Of a DNA stretch of 64,000 bases, positions 1 through 6,827 are shown one piece after another. Both the position numbers and the translations under genes were made by a program. Numbering within the stretch: the first letter of the stretch is position 1; the number at the start of each line of letters is the position of its first letter. The notes under the pieces are model-generated. The model had not been told where the DNA came from. It worked only from the letters and a program-made list of their open reading frames with translations, and did no database searches. The DNA is from Peribacillus muralis (lineage in GTDB: Bacteria; Bacillota; Bacilli; Bacillales; DSM-1321), in NCBI RefSeq assembly GCF_001439925.1, contig NZ_LMBV01000003.1, positions 178,794 to 242,793 of the forward strand, read 5' to 3'.

Positions 1-1
1 C

Positions 2-391
2 ATGGAATTGTACGAATGTTCTCCTCTCTATCAACACCTGGATGATGGCCGCTTGATCATTGCACATGCTGGCATCCGCAGTGATTATATCGGCCAATAT
101 GGCAGTAAGGTAAAAACCTTTGTTCTTTACGGTGATATTAATGGCTCCAAACATCCAGACGGCTCTCCAATCAGAAAGGATTGGGCCCAATCCTACGAAG
201 GGGATTGTTGGATTGTGTATGGACATACACCAGTTCCAAAGGCAAGACAAGTCAATCATACATACAACATTGATACCGGCTGCGTCTTCGGCGGCAAATT
301 GACAGCTATCCGTTATCCCGAAATGGAACTTCAAGACGTGCCTTCGTCCATGCCTTATCTAGCAGGAAAATTCAGGATTTCTTTCGATTAA
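2..391 (+). CDS. prpE: PrpE, bis(5'-nucleosyl)-tetraphosphatase/protein phosphatase, C-terminal part
   Basis: Only the last ~129 codons lie in the window; the frame is open to the left edge, and the family is about 240 residues, so the 5' half is outside. Visible are the PPP-phosphatase signatures HAG, GHTPV and IDTGC, the C-terminal metal- and phosphate-binding elements of a calcineurin-type phosphoesterase. PrpE of B. subtilis hydrolyses Ap4A-type dinucleotides and has been linked to spore germination (family knowledge). The neighbouring convergent yjbO-nadF-yjbM genes are the same as in B. subtilis, which supports the name. A strong hairpin terminator follows the stop codon directly. The ATG at position 2 is an internal methionine, not the start. 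Confidence 0.88.
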   Translation: MELYECSPLYQHLDDGRLIIAHAGIRSDYIGQYGSKVKTFVLYGDINGSKHPDGSPIRKDWAQSYEGDCWIVYGHTPVPKARQVNHTYNIDTGCVFGGKLTAIRYPEMELQDVPSSMPYLAGKFRISFD

Positions 392-393
392 TC

Positions 394-424
394 AAAAAAA
401 CTCGCCAACTTGGTGAGTTTTTTT
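394..424. terminator. Bidirectional terminator between prpE and yjbO
   Basis: The stem AAACTCGCCAA/TTGGTGAGTTT has a T-run on the plus strand and a matching A-run on its left flank. It can serve both prpE (plus) and the yjbM-nadF-yjbO operon (minus). Confidence 0.75.
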
Positions 425-480
425 ACTTCTTTAAATGTCTTTCATTTACTTGTTTTCAATACATCTCTATGTAAGGAATC

Positions 481-1380
481 TTACTTCCCTTCGAGCAAAT
501 TCTTCATATCTGCAGGCAGTTCTTCCTGAAACAGCATTATCTTCTTAGTGATGGGATGCAAAAATTTCAATTCAAAGCAATGAAGGGCTTGGCGCCCGAT
601 TTCCATTCTGCTGCCTCCATATAAATCATCACCTGCGAGGGGATGCCCGATATGGGCCATATGCACCCTGATTTGGTGCGTCCGCCCCGTTTGGAGTTCC
701 AATTTGAGAAATGTATGGGATTCAGTGTGTGTCAATACCTCGAATAAGGTACGGGCATACCGGCCATCGCTGCGAACTTCCCGTTCAATAATGCTCGTGG
801 ATTTTCGTCCGATTGGCGCCGTTACCTCTCCATATGGTCCTTCAACACGCCCTTGGGCAATGGCTTGGTATCTCCGTTTCACTTGTCCACTTTTTTGCTG
901 TTCACTCAAAAGGTGATGGATATGCCGGTGCTTGGCAATTAAAACGAGGCCTGATGTATCCCTGTCCAGCCTTGTAACGATATGGATCGTCGCATGTATT
1001 CCCGTTTTCTTATAATAGCCCGCCAAGCCATTTGCAAGACTGCCGTTTGGATGCTCCCTGGACGGGATGGTATTCATGAAAGGCGGCTTGTCCACCACCA
1101 ATACGAATTCATCTTCATACTTGACTTCCAGGGGGATGGGTTCCGGCAAAAGCCCCTCGCTTGCCTGTTCTGGCGGAAATATTATCGTCACGACATCTCC
1201 AGCTTCAATCCGTTCCCTGACAGTGACGATGTCGCCGTTTACCAAGATATATCCACCTTTAAACTTAATATCCGTTAATGCCCGCTTTGAAATATCGCAT
1301 TTGCTGAGAAACTCTCGCAATAAAGAACCCGAATCCTCTTCAAAAACCGACCAAGTCAAAGAAAAGTTTTGATTTAACAT
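481..1380 (-). CDS. yjbO: RluD-family pseudouridine synthase (YjbO)
   Basis: 299 residues. An N-terminal S4 RNA-binding segment (about residues 14-75) precedes the RluA/RluD catalytic core. The signature RLDRDTSG near residue 139 carries the catalytic aspartate, and HQIRVHMAHIGHPLAGD lies further on. The enzyme isomerises uridine to pseudouridine in RNA, probably 23S rRNA; the exact site cannot be read from sequence. It is the last gene of yjbM-nadF-yjbO. Its ribosome binding site TAAGGAGA includes the TAA stop of nadF, so translation of the two is probably coupled. The ATG start fits that spacing. Confidence 0.9.
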   Translation of the reverse strand: MLNQNFSLTWSVFEEDSGSLLREFLSKCDISKRALTDIKFKGGYILVNGDIVTVRERIEAGDVVTIIFPPEQASEGLLPEPIPLEVKYEDEFVLVVDKPPFMNTIPSREHPNGSLANGLAGYYKKTGIHATIHIVTRLDRDTSGLVLIAKHRHIHHLLSEQQKSGQVKRRYQAIAQGRVEGPYGEVTAPIGRKSTSIIEREVRSDGRYARTLFEVLTHTESHTFLKLELQTGRTHQIRVHMAHIGHPLAGDDLYGGSRMEIGRQALHCFELKFLHPITKKIMLFQEELPADMKNLLEGK

Positions 1381-1397
1381 GAAGTGAGTTTATCTCC

Positions 1398-2192
1398 TTA
1401 ATTAGCAATGAATGAATCATGCACTCTTTTCCAAAAAGGAAAAGGGCGGAATCTGGCAAAGCGGATCTTTTCATCCGCCACTCGGCACTGAATCGACTTT
1501 ACATCCTCTTGAAGAAGTGTTAAATGATCGATCGTAATTTGAAAATTGACCGCATTCACAGGCCTGAACATACATGTATGATGCGCCGGCAGCAATAGCG
1601 GCGAACCGACCGTCCTGAACACACGATTATTGATGGATGCCAATTCAGTGATCTGGATCGCATCGATGGATGGGTGGACGATGGCCCCTCCAAGAGCCTT
1701 GTTATACGCCGTGCTGCCCGATGGGGTTGCAATGCATAGACCATCCCCGCGGAACGTTTCGAAATGCTGGCCGCGTATTTCGACATCCATGACGAGCGTC
1801 CCTTCAACGCTTTTGACTGTTGATTCATTCAAAGCCAAAAACCTGGTCTCACGTCCTCCATGCTGATAGCGCACGATCGTTTCCAGCAATGGATATTCCA
1901 CAATTTGAAAAGGAGTTTTCGCTAACGCTATCACCAATTTTTCGATTTCATCCGGTGTCCAATCGGCATAAAAACCAAGATGTCCAGTGTGCACGCCAAC
2001 AAAGGCCGTTTTATCCAAACGATTCTTATAACGGTGGAAAGCATATAATAATGTGCCATCACCGCCGACCGAAATGACAATATCCGGCTGGTCCTCGTCA
2101 TATTCCAACTGAAAGTCTTGGAGATACGTTCGCATCCTTTGCATCAAGGTATTCGATTTTGCATCTCCTTTTGACGTAATCGCAAATTTCAT
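1398..2192 (-). CDS. nadF: NAD kinase
   Basis: 264 residues, the normal length for the short Gram-positive NAD kinases. It phosphorylates NAD to NADP using ATP or polyphosphate and is normally essential. Signatures: GGDGT near residue 45, NEST near residue 122, and [15 protein letters not shown], which forms the NAD-binding core. It lies between yjbM (gap 48 bp) and yjbO (gap 17 bp) on the same strand, the B. subtilis operon layout. B. subtilis has a second NAD kinase; this one is the nadF/ppnKA type by position. Confidence 0.93.
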   Translation of the reverse strand: MKFAITSKGDAKSNTLMQRMRTYLQDFQLEYDEDQPDIVISVGGDGTLLYAFHRYKNRLDKTAFVGVHTGHLGFYADWTPDEIEKLVIALAKTPFQIVEYPLLETIVRYQHGGRETRFLALNESTVKSVEGTLVMDVEIRGQHFETFRGDGLCIATPSGSTAYNKALGGAIVHPSIDAIQITELASINNRVFRTVGSPLLLPAHHTCMFRPVNAVNFQITIDHLTLLQEDVKSIQCRVADEKIRFARFRPFPFWKRVHDSFIAN

Positions 2193-2240
2193 CTAATCCC
2201 ACCTACCTTTAGATTTCTTCTTGTTTACCCATTCATGCGT

Positions 2241-2861
2241 TCAAGAATCTTTCTTCCTTGAAAAAAGACGCTGTGCTTCCTGGATTTCCGTCCGGATTTG
2301 CGACATCTCTGCATCAAGCAGAAAAGCCGCTTCCGCCGCACGTTTCAGCCGCAGTTGGATATCTTCCGGAAAAACGCCTTTATATTTATAACTTAACGAA
2401 TGTTCAATCGTCGCCCAAAAATTCATCGCGAGCGTCCTGATTTGAATTTCGGCAAGAATATTTTTTTCGCCATGTATCGTCTGGACCGGATACCGGATGA
2501 CAACATGATAAGAACGGTAACCGCTTGCTTTTTTATGGGAAATATAATTCCTTTCCTCAACGATTTCGAAATCATTGCGGCCTCGTAAAAGTTCAACCAC
2601 TTGTTCGATATCATCCACAAACTGGCACATCATCCGAAGACCTGCAATGTCCTGAATCTCGGTTCCCAATTTATCAATCGGAATGTCCTTCTGACTCGCC
2701 TTATCCAAAATGCTGACAATCGGCTTTACCCTGCCCGTAACAAACTCGATGGGGGAGTGAATATTTTCTCTCTCAAACTGTTTCCTTAATCCCTTTAGCT
2801 TAACCTTCAATTCTTCTACGGCCTGCTTATAAGGCGCCAAGAAGTCGTCCCAACTCTCCAT
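2241..2861 (-). CDS. yjbM: Small (p)ppGpp synthetase, RelA/SpoT domain (YjbM/SasB)
   Basis: 206 residues from the ATG at 2861. I chose it over the GTG two codons upstream because AGGTGG lies seven bases before it. It is a single-domain small alarmone synthetase that makes (p)ppGpp from GDP/GTP and ATP, with no hydrolase or regulatory domains. Visible signatures are VTGRVKPI, the QDIAGLRMMCQF block, SGYRSYH and EIQIRTLAMNFWATIEHSL with its catalytic glutamate. The C-terminal tail is rich in charged residues (SRKKDS). First gene of yjbM-nadF-yjbO. yjbL, which lies between yjbM and yjbK in B. subtilis, is absent. Confidence 0.93.
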   Translation of the reverse strand: MESWDDFLAPYKQAVEELKVKLKGLRKQFERENIHSPIEFVTGRVKPIVSILDKASQKDIPIDKLGTEIQDIAGLRMMCQFVDDIEQVVELLRGRNDFEIVEERNYISHKKASGYRSYHVVIRYPVQTIHGEKNILAEIQIRTLAMNFWATIEHSLSYKYKGVFPEDIQLRLKRAAEAAFLLDAEMSQIRTEIQEAQRLFSRKKDS

Positions 2862-3175
2862 TGCCACACCACCTATATCTATCTAAAAAGCGCCTGTTCA
2901 ACTCTGGTATGGGCAGAACGCTCTCTCTTTATCCAGCGGTCCTATGACACGCTGGTCCACTGTTTATCCCTTACAGACTTTTACCGCTATCGATATGTAT
3001 GATTTCTATAATATACTAATCCACTTCACGTGCTCGTCGTTTATATTTTATCATAACCTGCAATTGATTCCTAAATATTCAAGTACAATAGCAAAAAAAT
3101 TATTGCCTTCAAATTGACAGCTGAAGTGATTCTTATATGATTAAAGTAAGATAAAGATAAGAAAGGAAGAAATAC
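2862..3175. other. Divergent intergenic region yjbM/yjbK
   Basis: No gene is visible. It holds the yjbK promoter (listed separately) and, on the yjbM side, an inverted repeat CCAGCG/CGCTGG at 2934-2956 that would form a hairpin in the yjbM leader. I could not place a convincing -35/-10 pair for yjbM. Confidence 0.5.
3114..3141 (+). promoter_or_regulatory. SigA-type promoter of yjbK
   Basis: TTGACA at 3114-3119 and TATGAT at 3136-3141 with a 16-bp spacer, about 35 bp upstream of the yjbK start. A ribosome binding site AAGGAAG follows at 3163-3170. Confidence 0.7.
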
Positions 3176-3754
3176 ATGAACCAGCATATTGAAATCGAGT
3201 TTAAAAACCTCTTGGATGAAAAAGAATTCAAGCTGCTGATCGATCATTTCGAGATCGATGTTGCGGGCTTTACATCACAGCAAAACCATTATTTCGATAC
3301 ACCTGAATTCGAATTGAAAAAAAGAAGCTCTGCGCTTCGGGTTCGGGAAAAAAACAGTCGTTATGAATTGACTTTAAAACAGCCCGCTACAGAGGGGCTA
3401 TTGGAAACGAATCAGGATATAACCGCCGAAGCTGCTGCTGCGTTTTTGAATCATGGCACTTTCCCGGAAGGGGCGATTTTAAGACTCCTCACCGCAGATG
3501 GAATCGATCCTGAAGCCTTTTCCTGCTTCGGGACGCTGCAGACGGACAGATTTGAATTCCCTTACAAGGAAGGGTTGCTTGTTTTGGATCATAGTTCTTA
3601 TTTGGAGCAAGAGGACTATGAGCTTGAATATGAAGTGACGGACGCGAAGGCAGGAAAAACTATTTTCTTATCTCTGCTTGGATCCCTTCAAATTCCTGAA
3701 AGAAAAACCGAAAATAAAGTTAAGCGGTTTTATCGTGCCAAATTCAAGGATTAA
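3176..3754 (+). CDS. yjbK: CYTH-domain (triphosphate tunnel) protein YjbK
   Basis: 192 residues. The N-terminal EIEFK is the ExExK signature of CYTH/thiamine-triphosphatase-fold proteins, followed by YFDTP and ALRVREK, further tunnel residues. The family hydrolyses or binds triphosphates with divalent metal; the physiological substrate of YjbK is not known to me. The C terminus KVKRFYRAK also matches the fold. It is followed after 32 bp by yjbJ on the same strand and probably cotranscribed with it. It starts 56 bp downstream of a good SigA promoter. Confidence 0.88.
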   Translation: MNQHIEIEFKNLLDEKEFKLLIDHFEIDVAGFTSQQNHYFDTPEFELKKRSSALRVREKNSRYELTLKQPATEGLLETNQDITAEAAAAFLNHGTFPEGAILRLLTADGIDPEAFSCFGTLQTDRFEFPYKEGLLVLDHSSYLEQEDYELEYEVTDAKAGKTIFLSLLGSLQIPERKTENKVKRFYRAKFKD

Positions 3755-3786
3755 TCCTGCTTGAACCATATTCGGAGGTGGAGAGT

Positions 3787-4434
3787 TTGAAAATCCAGGA
3801 TTTCAAAACATTTATGGAATTGCAGGCCATCCAGCAATTTACTAATAGAAATAGTTCAAATACGCCTTCATCGCAATCGCTTTTTCAGGACATGCTGTCT
3901 GAACTGATATCCGGTGATACACTAGACGGCACGTCACAAAGGTTGGGTTCCTTATTATCCACTGTGGAAACGGAAGCGACGTCCATCCTTCAATCAAGGA
4001 ACACGGTGATGACGCCTGTCACCCCTGCCCCAACTAAAGGAGAAACGAGCGGAACCGGCACAAATTACGACGAAATCATCAGCCAGGCGGCCACTTTGTA
4101 TAAGCTCCCGGAAAAACTGATAAAGTCGGTCATTAAACAGGAGTCGAACTTTGACCCTAAAGCGGTCAGTTATGCGGGAGCATCAGGTCTTATGCAATTA
4201 ATGCCGGCCACCGCCAGAAGCCTTGGAGTGGATGATAGCACAGATCCGGAACAAAACATCATGGGCGGAAGTAAGTATTTAAGTCAGATGATGGCCCGTT
4301 ATGACGGAGACATCCAACTAGCCCTTGCAGCTTACAATGCAGGAACGGGAAATGTAGATAAATATAACGGCATTCCCCCGTTTAAAGAAACGCGGAATTA
4401 TGTTCAAAGTGTATACGGTACATTTTTATCCTGA
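3787..4434 (+). CDS. yjbJ: Lytic transglycosylase-like protein YjbJ (SLT domain)
   Basis: 215 residues from the TTG at 3787. The upstream in-frame GTG at 3778 is itself part of the Shine-Dalgarno sequence CGGAGGTGG and cannot be the start. The N-terminal ~100 residues are Ser/Thr-rich and low complexity. The C-terminal half is a soluble-lytic-transglycosylase domain: KQESNF carries the catalytic glutamate, ASGLMQLMPATA follows, then AYNAGTGNV and ETRNYV. Such enzymes cleave peptidoglycan with anhydromuramic acid formation. I see no obvious Sec signal peptide, so the route to the wall is unclear. A terminator follows immediately. Confidence 0.88.
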   Translation: MKIQDFKTFMELQAIQQFTNRNSSNTPSSQSLFQDMLSELISGDTLDGTSQRLGSLLSTVETEATSILQSRNTVMTPVTPAPTKGETSGTGTNYDEIISQAATLYKLPEKLIKSVIKQESNFDPKAVSYAGASGLMQLMPATARSLGVDDSTDPEQNIMGGSKYLSQMMARYDGDIQLALAAYNAGTGNVDKYNGIPPFKETRNYVQSVYGTFLS

Positions 4435-4438
4435 TGTT

Positions 4439-4472
4439 AACTGACCCTTCTATTTTTTGGGGTCAGTTTTTT
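4439..4472 (+). terminator. Terminator after yjbJ
   Basis: The stem AACTGACCC/GGGTCAGTT is followed by a T-run, starting 5 bases after the yjbJ stop. Confidence 0.85.
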
Positions 4473-4640
4473 ATTTTCCATTACTCCTGCAGTGCATCCC
4501 CGATCAGGATTTTACCTTGCACCTCCTGTGTCATACTACAGATGTAATATTTTCTATAAGCTATATATTTGTTATATCAGGACGTCATTGTTAAAATATG
4601 ATTAAATATCAACCATTTTTTTATTAAAGGAGTAATCAAC

Positions 4641-5045
4641 ATGATGCAAGGGAACCCTACACCATATGAAACAATTGGAGAAGGGCAATTACACAGGTTA
4701 ATTGATGTGTTTTACTCCAACGTTAGTCAACACCCTGATTTGAAGCCGATTTTCCCTGACGATTTAACAGAAACGGTCCGTAAACAAAAACAATTCATGA
4801 CTCAATATTTAGGCGGTCCGTCTTTATATACCGAAGAACATGGCCACCCCATGTTACGGGCTCGACATATACCTTTTGAAATTACACCTGAACGTGCGAA
4901 GGCCTGGCTTTCATGCATGTATGAAGCAATGGATGAAGTGGGCCTTACGGGTGAAATTAGGGATTTTTTCTATCACCGCCTCTATTTGACGGCACAGCAT
5001 ATGATCAATACATCCGGTACGGACGGGAAAGGAGAAGACACTTGA
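4641..5045 (+). CDS. yjbI: Truncated haemoglobin (group II) YjbI
   Basis: 134 residues, the usual size of a group II truncated globin. Features include the N-terminal YETIGEGQLHRLIDVFY, then QTQYLGGP-like MTQYLGGPSLY and the HPMLRARHIPF segment with the proximal histidine region, and WLSCMYEAMD. It binds haem and O2; roles in peroxide or nitrosative stress and in helping SpxH have been proposed for relatives. It overlaps spxH by four bases (TTGA), so the two are translationally coupled, as in B. subtilis. The start has a strong AAAGGAG site. Confidence 0.92.
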   Translation: MMQGNPTPYETIGEGQLHRLIDVFYSNVSQHPDLKPIFPDDLTETVRKQKQFMTQYLGGPSLYTEEHGHPMLRARHIPFEITPERAKAWLSCMYEAMDEVGLTGEIRDFFYHRLYLTAQHMINTSGTDGKGEDT

Positions 5046-5935
5046 GCGCACATAAACCAGTTTTCAATATTTCCGATTGGATCAAAACACAGCATTGCTA
5101 TGATATAGGAAAAAAGCCAATTGAGATTTACGTTTTTGTTGATCCGCTATGTCCCGAATGCTGGGGATTAGAACCAATTATTAGAAAATTACAGATAGAA
5201 TATGGGCAGTTATTCAGTTTACGCCATGTTTTAAGCGGTAAAATTGATTCTCTTAATATGGGGAAAAATAAAAATTATGAAAACCTTGCTCAAGTTTGGG
5301 AAAAGACAGCCAGCCGATCAGGAATGTCCTGTGACGGTAGCCTTTGGTCTGAAAACCCAATCTCTTCTCCCTACACTGCTTCCATCGCCATAAAAGCAGC
5401 TGAGTTGCAGGGCCGAAAATTGGCCATTCGTTTTTTAAGGCAGCTTCAGGAGTATGTATTCATTGGGAAAAAGGATATTTCCGATATCGATGTATTGACG
5501 GAATGTGCCGAAATGGTTGGGTTGGATGTCGAGGAATTCCTCTACGACATCAATTCTTCAAGTGCAGCCAAAGGCTTTCAATGTGATATGAAAATCACAA
5601 GTGAAATGGAAGTGACGGAAATCCCCTCGCTTGTCTTCTTCAATCAAAATATTGAAGAAGAGGGAATCAAGGTTTCAGGTGTCTATTCTTACGAGGTATA
5701 TGTTCAAATTCTAGAAGATATGCTGAATGGACTTCCGTCCCCTGCCAAACCGCCCTCTTTAGAAGATTTCTTAAGCTGCTTCAAACTGGTCGCGACCAAG
5801 GAAATCGAGACGGTTTACAATATGAACAGAACTAACGTCGAGCTGGAAATGAAAAAGCTTGTATTAAAACAGCTGGCAGAAAAAATCCCAGCAAAATATG
5901 GGACGTTTTGGCGATATACAAAGAAGCAGCCCTAA
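5042..5935 (+). CDS. spxH: SpxH (YjbH), ClpXP adaptor for Spx
   Basis: 297 residues. It has a thioredoxin/DsbA-like fold with CPEC at residues 37-40, followed by SRSGMSCDG and ELQGRK, all typical of the YjbH family. In B. subtilis it delivers Spx to ClpXP and is switched off by aggregation under disulfide stress; the zinc/redox-sensitive cysteines are near the N terminus. The TTG start overlaps the yjbI stop and has an upstream AAAGGAG. The substrate gene spx lies 7 kb away in this window. A terminator hairpin overlaps the stop codon. Confidence 0.93.
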   Translation: MSAHKPVFNISDWIKTQHCYDIGKKPIEIYVFVDPLCPECWGLEPIIRKLQIEYGQLFSLRHVLSGKIDSLNMGKNKNYENLAQVWEKTASRSGMSCDGSLWSENPISSPYTASIAIKAAELQGRKLAIRFLRQLQEYVFIGKKDISDIDVLTECAEMVGLDVEEFLYDINSSSAAKGFQCDMKITSEMEVTEIPSLVFFNQNIEEEGIKVSGVYSYEVYVQILEDMLNGLPSPAKPPSLEDFLSCFKLVATKEIETVYNMNRTNVELEMKKLVLKQLAEKIPAKYGTFWRYTKKQP

Positions 5936-5952
5936 ATTGGGCTGCTTCTTTG
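5921..5952 (+). terminator. Terminator of yjbI-spxH
   Basis: The 12-bp stem AAGAAGCAGCCC/GGGCTGCTTCTT overlaps the spxH stop codon and is followed by TTGTTT. A second hairpin, AAAACCATGCAA/TTTGCATGGTTTT, follows at 5967-6000 without a clear T-run. Confidence 0.75.
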
Positions 5953-6012
5953 TTTCAGTGAAAGAGAAAACCATGCAATTCAAACGATTTGCATGGTTTT
6001 CATATAAGAAAT

Positions 6013-6080
6013 AAGGGGATGGGAGAAATTTTTCACGATCAAACAAAGGGGTATAAGTTTGTATGTGATTTACTTCACAA
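6013..6080 (+). repeat. Duplicated intergenic block, copy 1
   Basis: A ~65-bp block beginning AAGGGGATGGGAGAAATTT and containing AAACAAAGGGGTATAAGTTT and ATGTGA. It recurs at 6390-6455 with a few small indels. This copy includes a complete TGTGA-N6-TCACA palindrome at its right end. Each copy has a G-rich stretch resembling a ribosome binding site, but the short reading frames in the two copies differ. Confidence 0.75.
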
Positions 6081-6266
6081 TAATTAATATAACAGATAAT
6101 CGATTAATGCACCAACTGTTTGTGTAAAATTTCACAAATTGTTCACAAAATAGATGTCAAAAACCGCCAACCCCTTTGATGCATGGTACCCGCTAATTTT
6201 GTTCAACCTTTCTTAATCTTTACGATTAAGAAACCGCGCTCTATTAATATTGTGAAAACAATCACA
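6064..6266. promoter_or_regulatory. Three palindromic TGTGA-N6-TCACA boxes (Fnr/Crp- or Rex-like)
   Basis: Boxes lie at 6064-6079 (perfect arms), 6121-6136 (one mismatch: TGTGT) and 6251-6266 (perfect; arms extend to ATTGTGA/TCACAAT). The arm sequence and 6-bp spacing fit the Fnr/Crp consensus TGTGA-N6-TCACA. Boxes two and three also fit the 18-bp Rex consensus TTGTGAA-W4-TTCACAA with one mismatch each. No annotated gene starts just downstream on either strand; the nearest downstream element is the terminator at 6331. Binding is inferred from sequence only. Confidence 0.5.
6209..6233. repeat. Perfect inverted repeat (10-bp arms)
   Basis: TTTCTTAATC and GATTAAGAAA are separated by five bases. 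It lies in the gene-free interval after spxH, between the second and third TGTGA boxes. It has no adjoining T-run, so it is a structural element or operator, not a terminator. Confidence 0.5.
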
Positions 6267-6330
6267 ATTTCACATAACCATTATCCTTAGCTTACCTAAC
6301 TACCAGTGGTTTGTTTAGGGAATTTAAAAG

Positions 6331-6370
6331 AAAAACCCCGACAAATCGTGAAATCTGTCAGGGTTTTTTT
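6331..6370 (+). terminator. Orphan terminator in spxH-pepF interval
   Basis: AAAAACCC-GACA pairs with TGTC-GGGTTTTT, with a seven-T tail on the plus strand. The spxH terminator lies 400 bp upstream and no gene lies between, so it implies an unannotated short transcript. Confidence 0.7.
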
Positions 6371-6389
6371 CTATCTATTTATACGAACA

Positions 6390-6455
6390 AAGGGGATGGG
6401 AGAAATTTCACGACGTTCAAACAAAGGGGTATAAGTTTGGAATGTGAGAACTTCT
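6390..6455 (+). repeat. Duplicated intergenic block, copy 2
   Basis: Matches copy 1 (6013-6080) over about 65 bp; copy 2 has an insertion after CACGA and lacks two T's. Its right-hand TGTGA is retained but the TCACA partner is gone. Confidence 0.75.
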
Positions 6456-6611
6456 ATGTCTGTACTATAGCAGAATGTACATATTAATTGCAAGAACTTT
6501 GTGCTTCATTTCACAATATTGTCATATTCTTAGAATACTGCTTATTCCAAGGCATACTATCTAGTATAGGAGCAGAGAATCTTTTTTCTGCATCAGCTTG
6601 GAGGTGCCCAT

Positions 6612-6776
6612 TTGAAAGGCGTTATTTTACTGATTCTCTTGATAGGTTCGCTTTTTGTTCAGCTACTCGGGATCATGGACCTCATCCCCCTCTATTTCTC
6701 CTCCCCCATTTTATTTTTTGTTTTTTTCATCATCCTTCATAGCAGAAATCAGAGGAATCGGTTTAAGGGATTATGA
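6612..6776 (+). CDS. Small membrane protein, 54 residues
   Basis: TTG start six bases after GGAGGT. The product is almost entirely two hydrophobic segments (about residues 3-22 and 31-44), broken by MDLIP and ending in a basic tail (HSRNQRNRFKGL), which suggests a two-pass or hairpin membrane peptide with the C terminus inside. I do not recognise a family. By position between spxH and pepF it corresponds to B. subtilis yizD, but I cannot confirm homology. Reading frame, Shine-Dalgarno sequence and hydrophobic pattern together make it a likely real gene. Confidence 0.65.
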   Translation: MKGVILLILLIGSLFVQLLGIMDLIPLYFSSPILFFVFFIILHSRNQRNRFKGL

Positions 6777-6792
6777 CTGACATCCACAATAA

Positions 6793-6820
6793 AAAGGACC
6801 CGCAGCTGCCTGGGTCCTTT
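6793..6820. terminator. Terminator of pepF
   Basis: The stem AAAGGACCC/GGGTCCTTT has the T-run on the minus strand (TTTTTATT), 8 bases past the pepF stop. The plus strand lacks a good T-run. Confidence 0.8.
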
Positions 6821-6827
6821 CTGTATC

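Noticed and set aside
2..391. prpE as a short complete gene starting at 2
   Set aside because: The family is about 240 residues and the frame is cut by the window edge; the ATG is internal.
3778..3786. GTG start for yjbJ at 3778
   Set aside because: It lies inside the Shine-Dalgarno sequence CGGAGGTGG; the TTG at 3787 has the right spacing.
6488..6742. 84-residue plus-strand frame
   Set aside because: It overlaps the better supported 54-residue gene in another frame, has no ribosome binding site and an unlikely Cys/Phe/Pro-rich composition.
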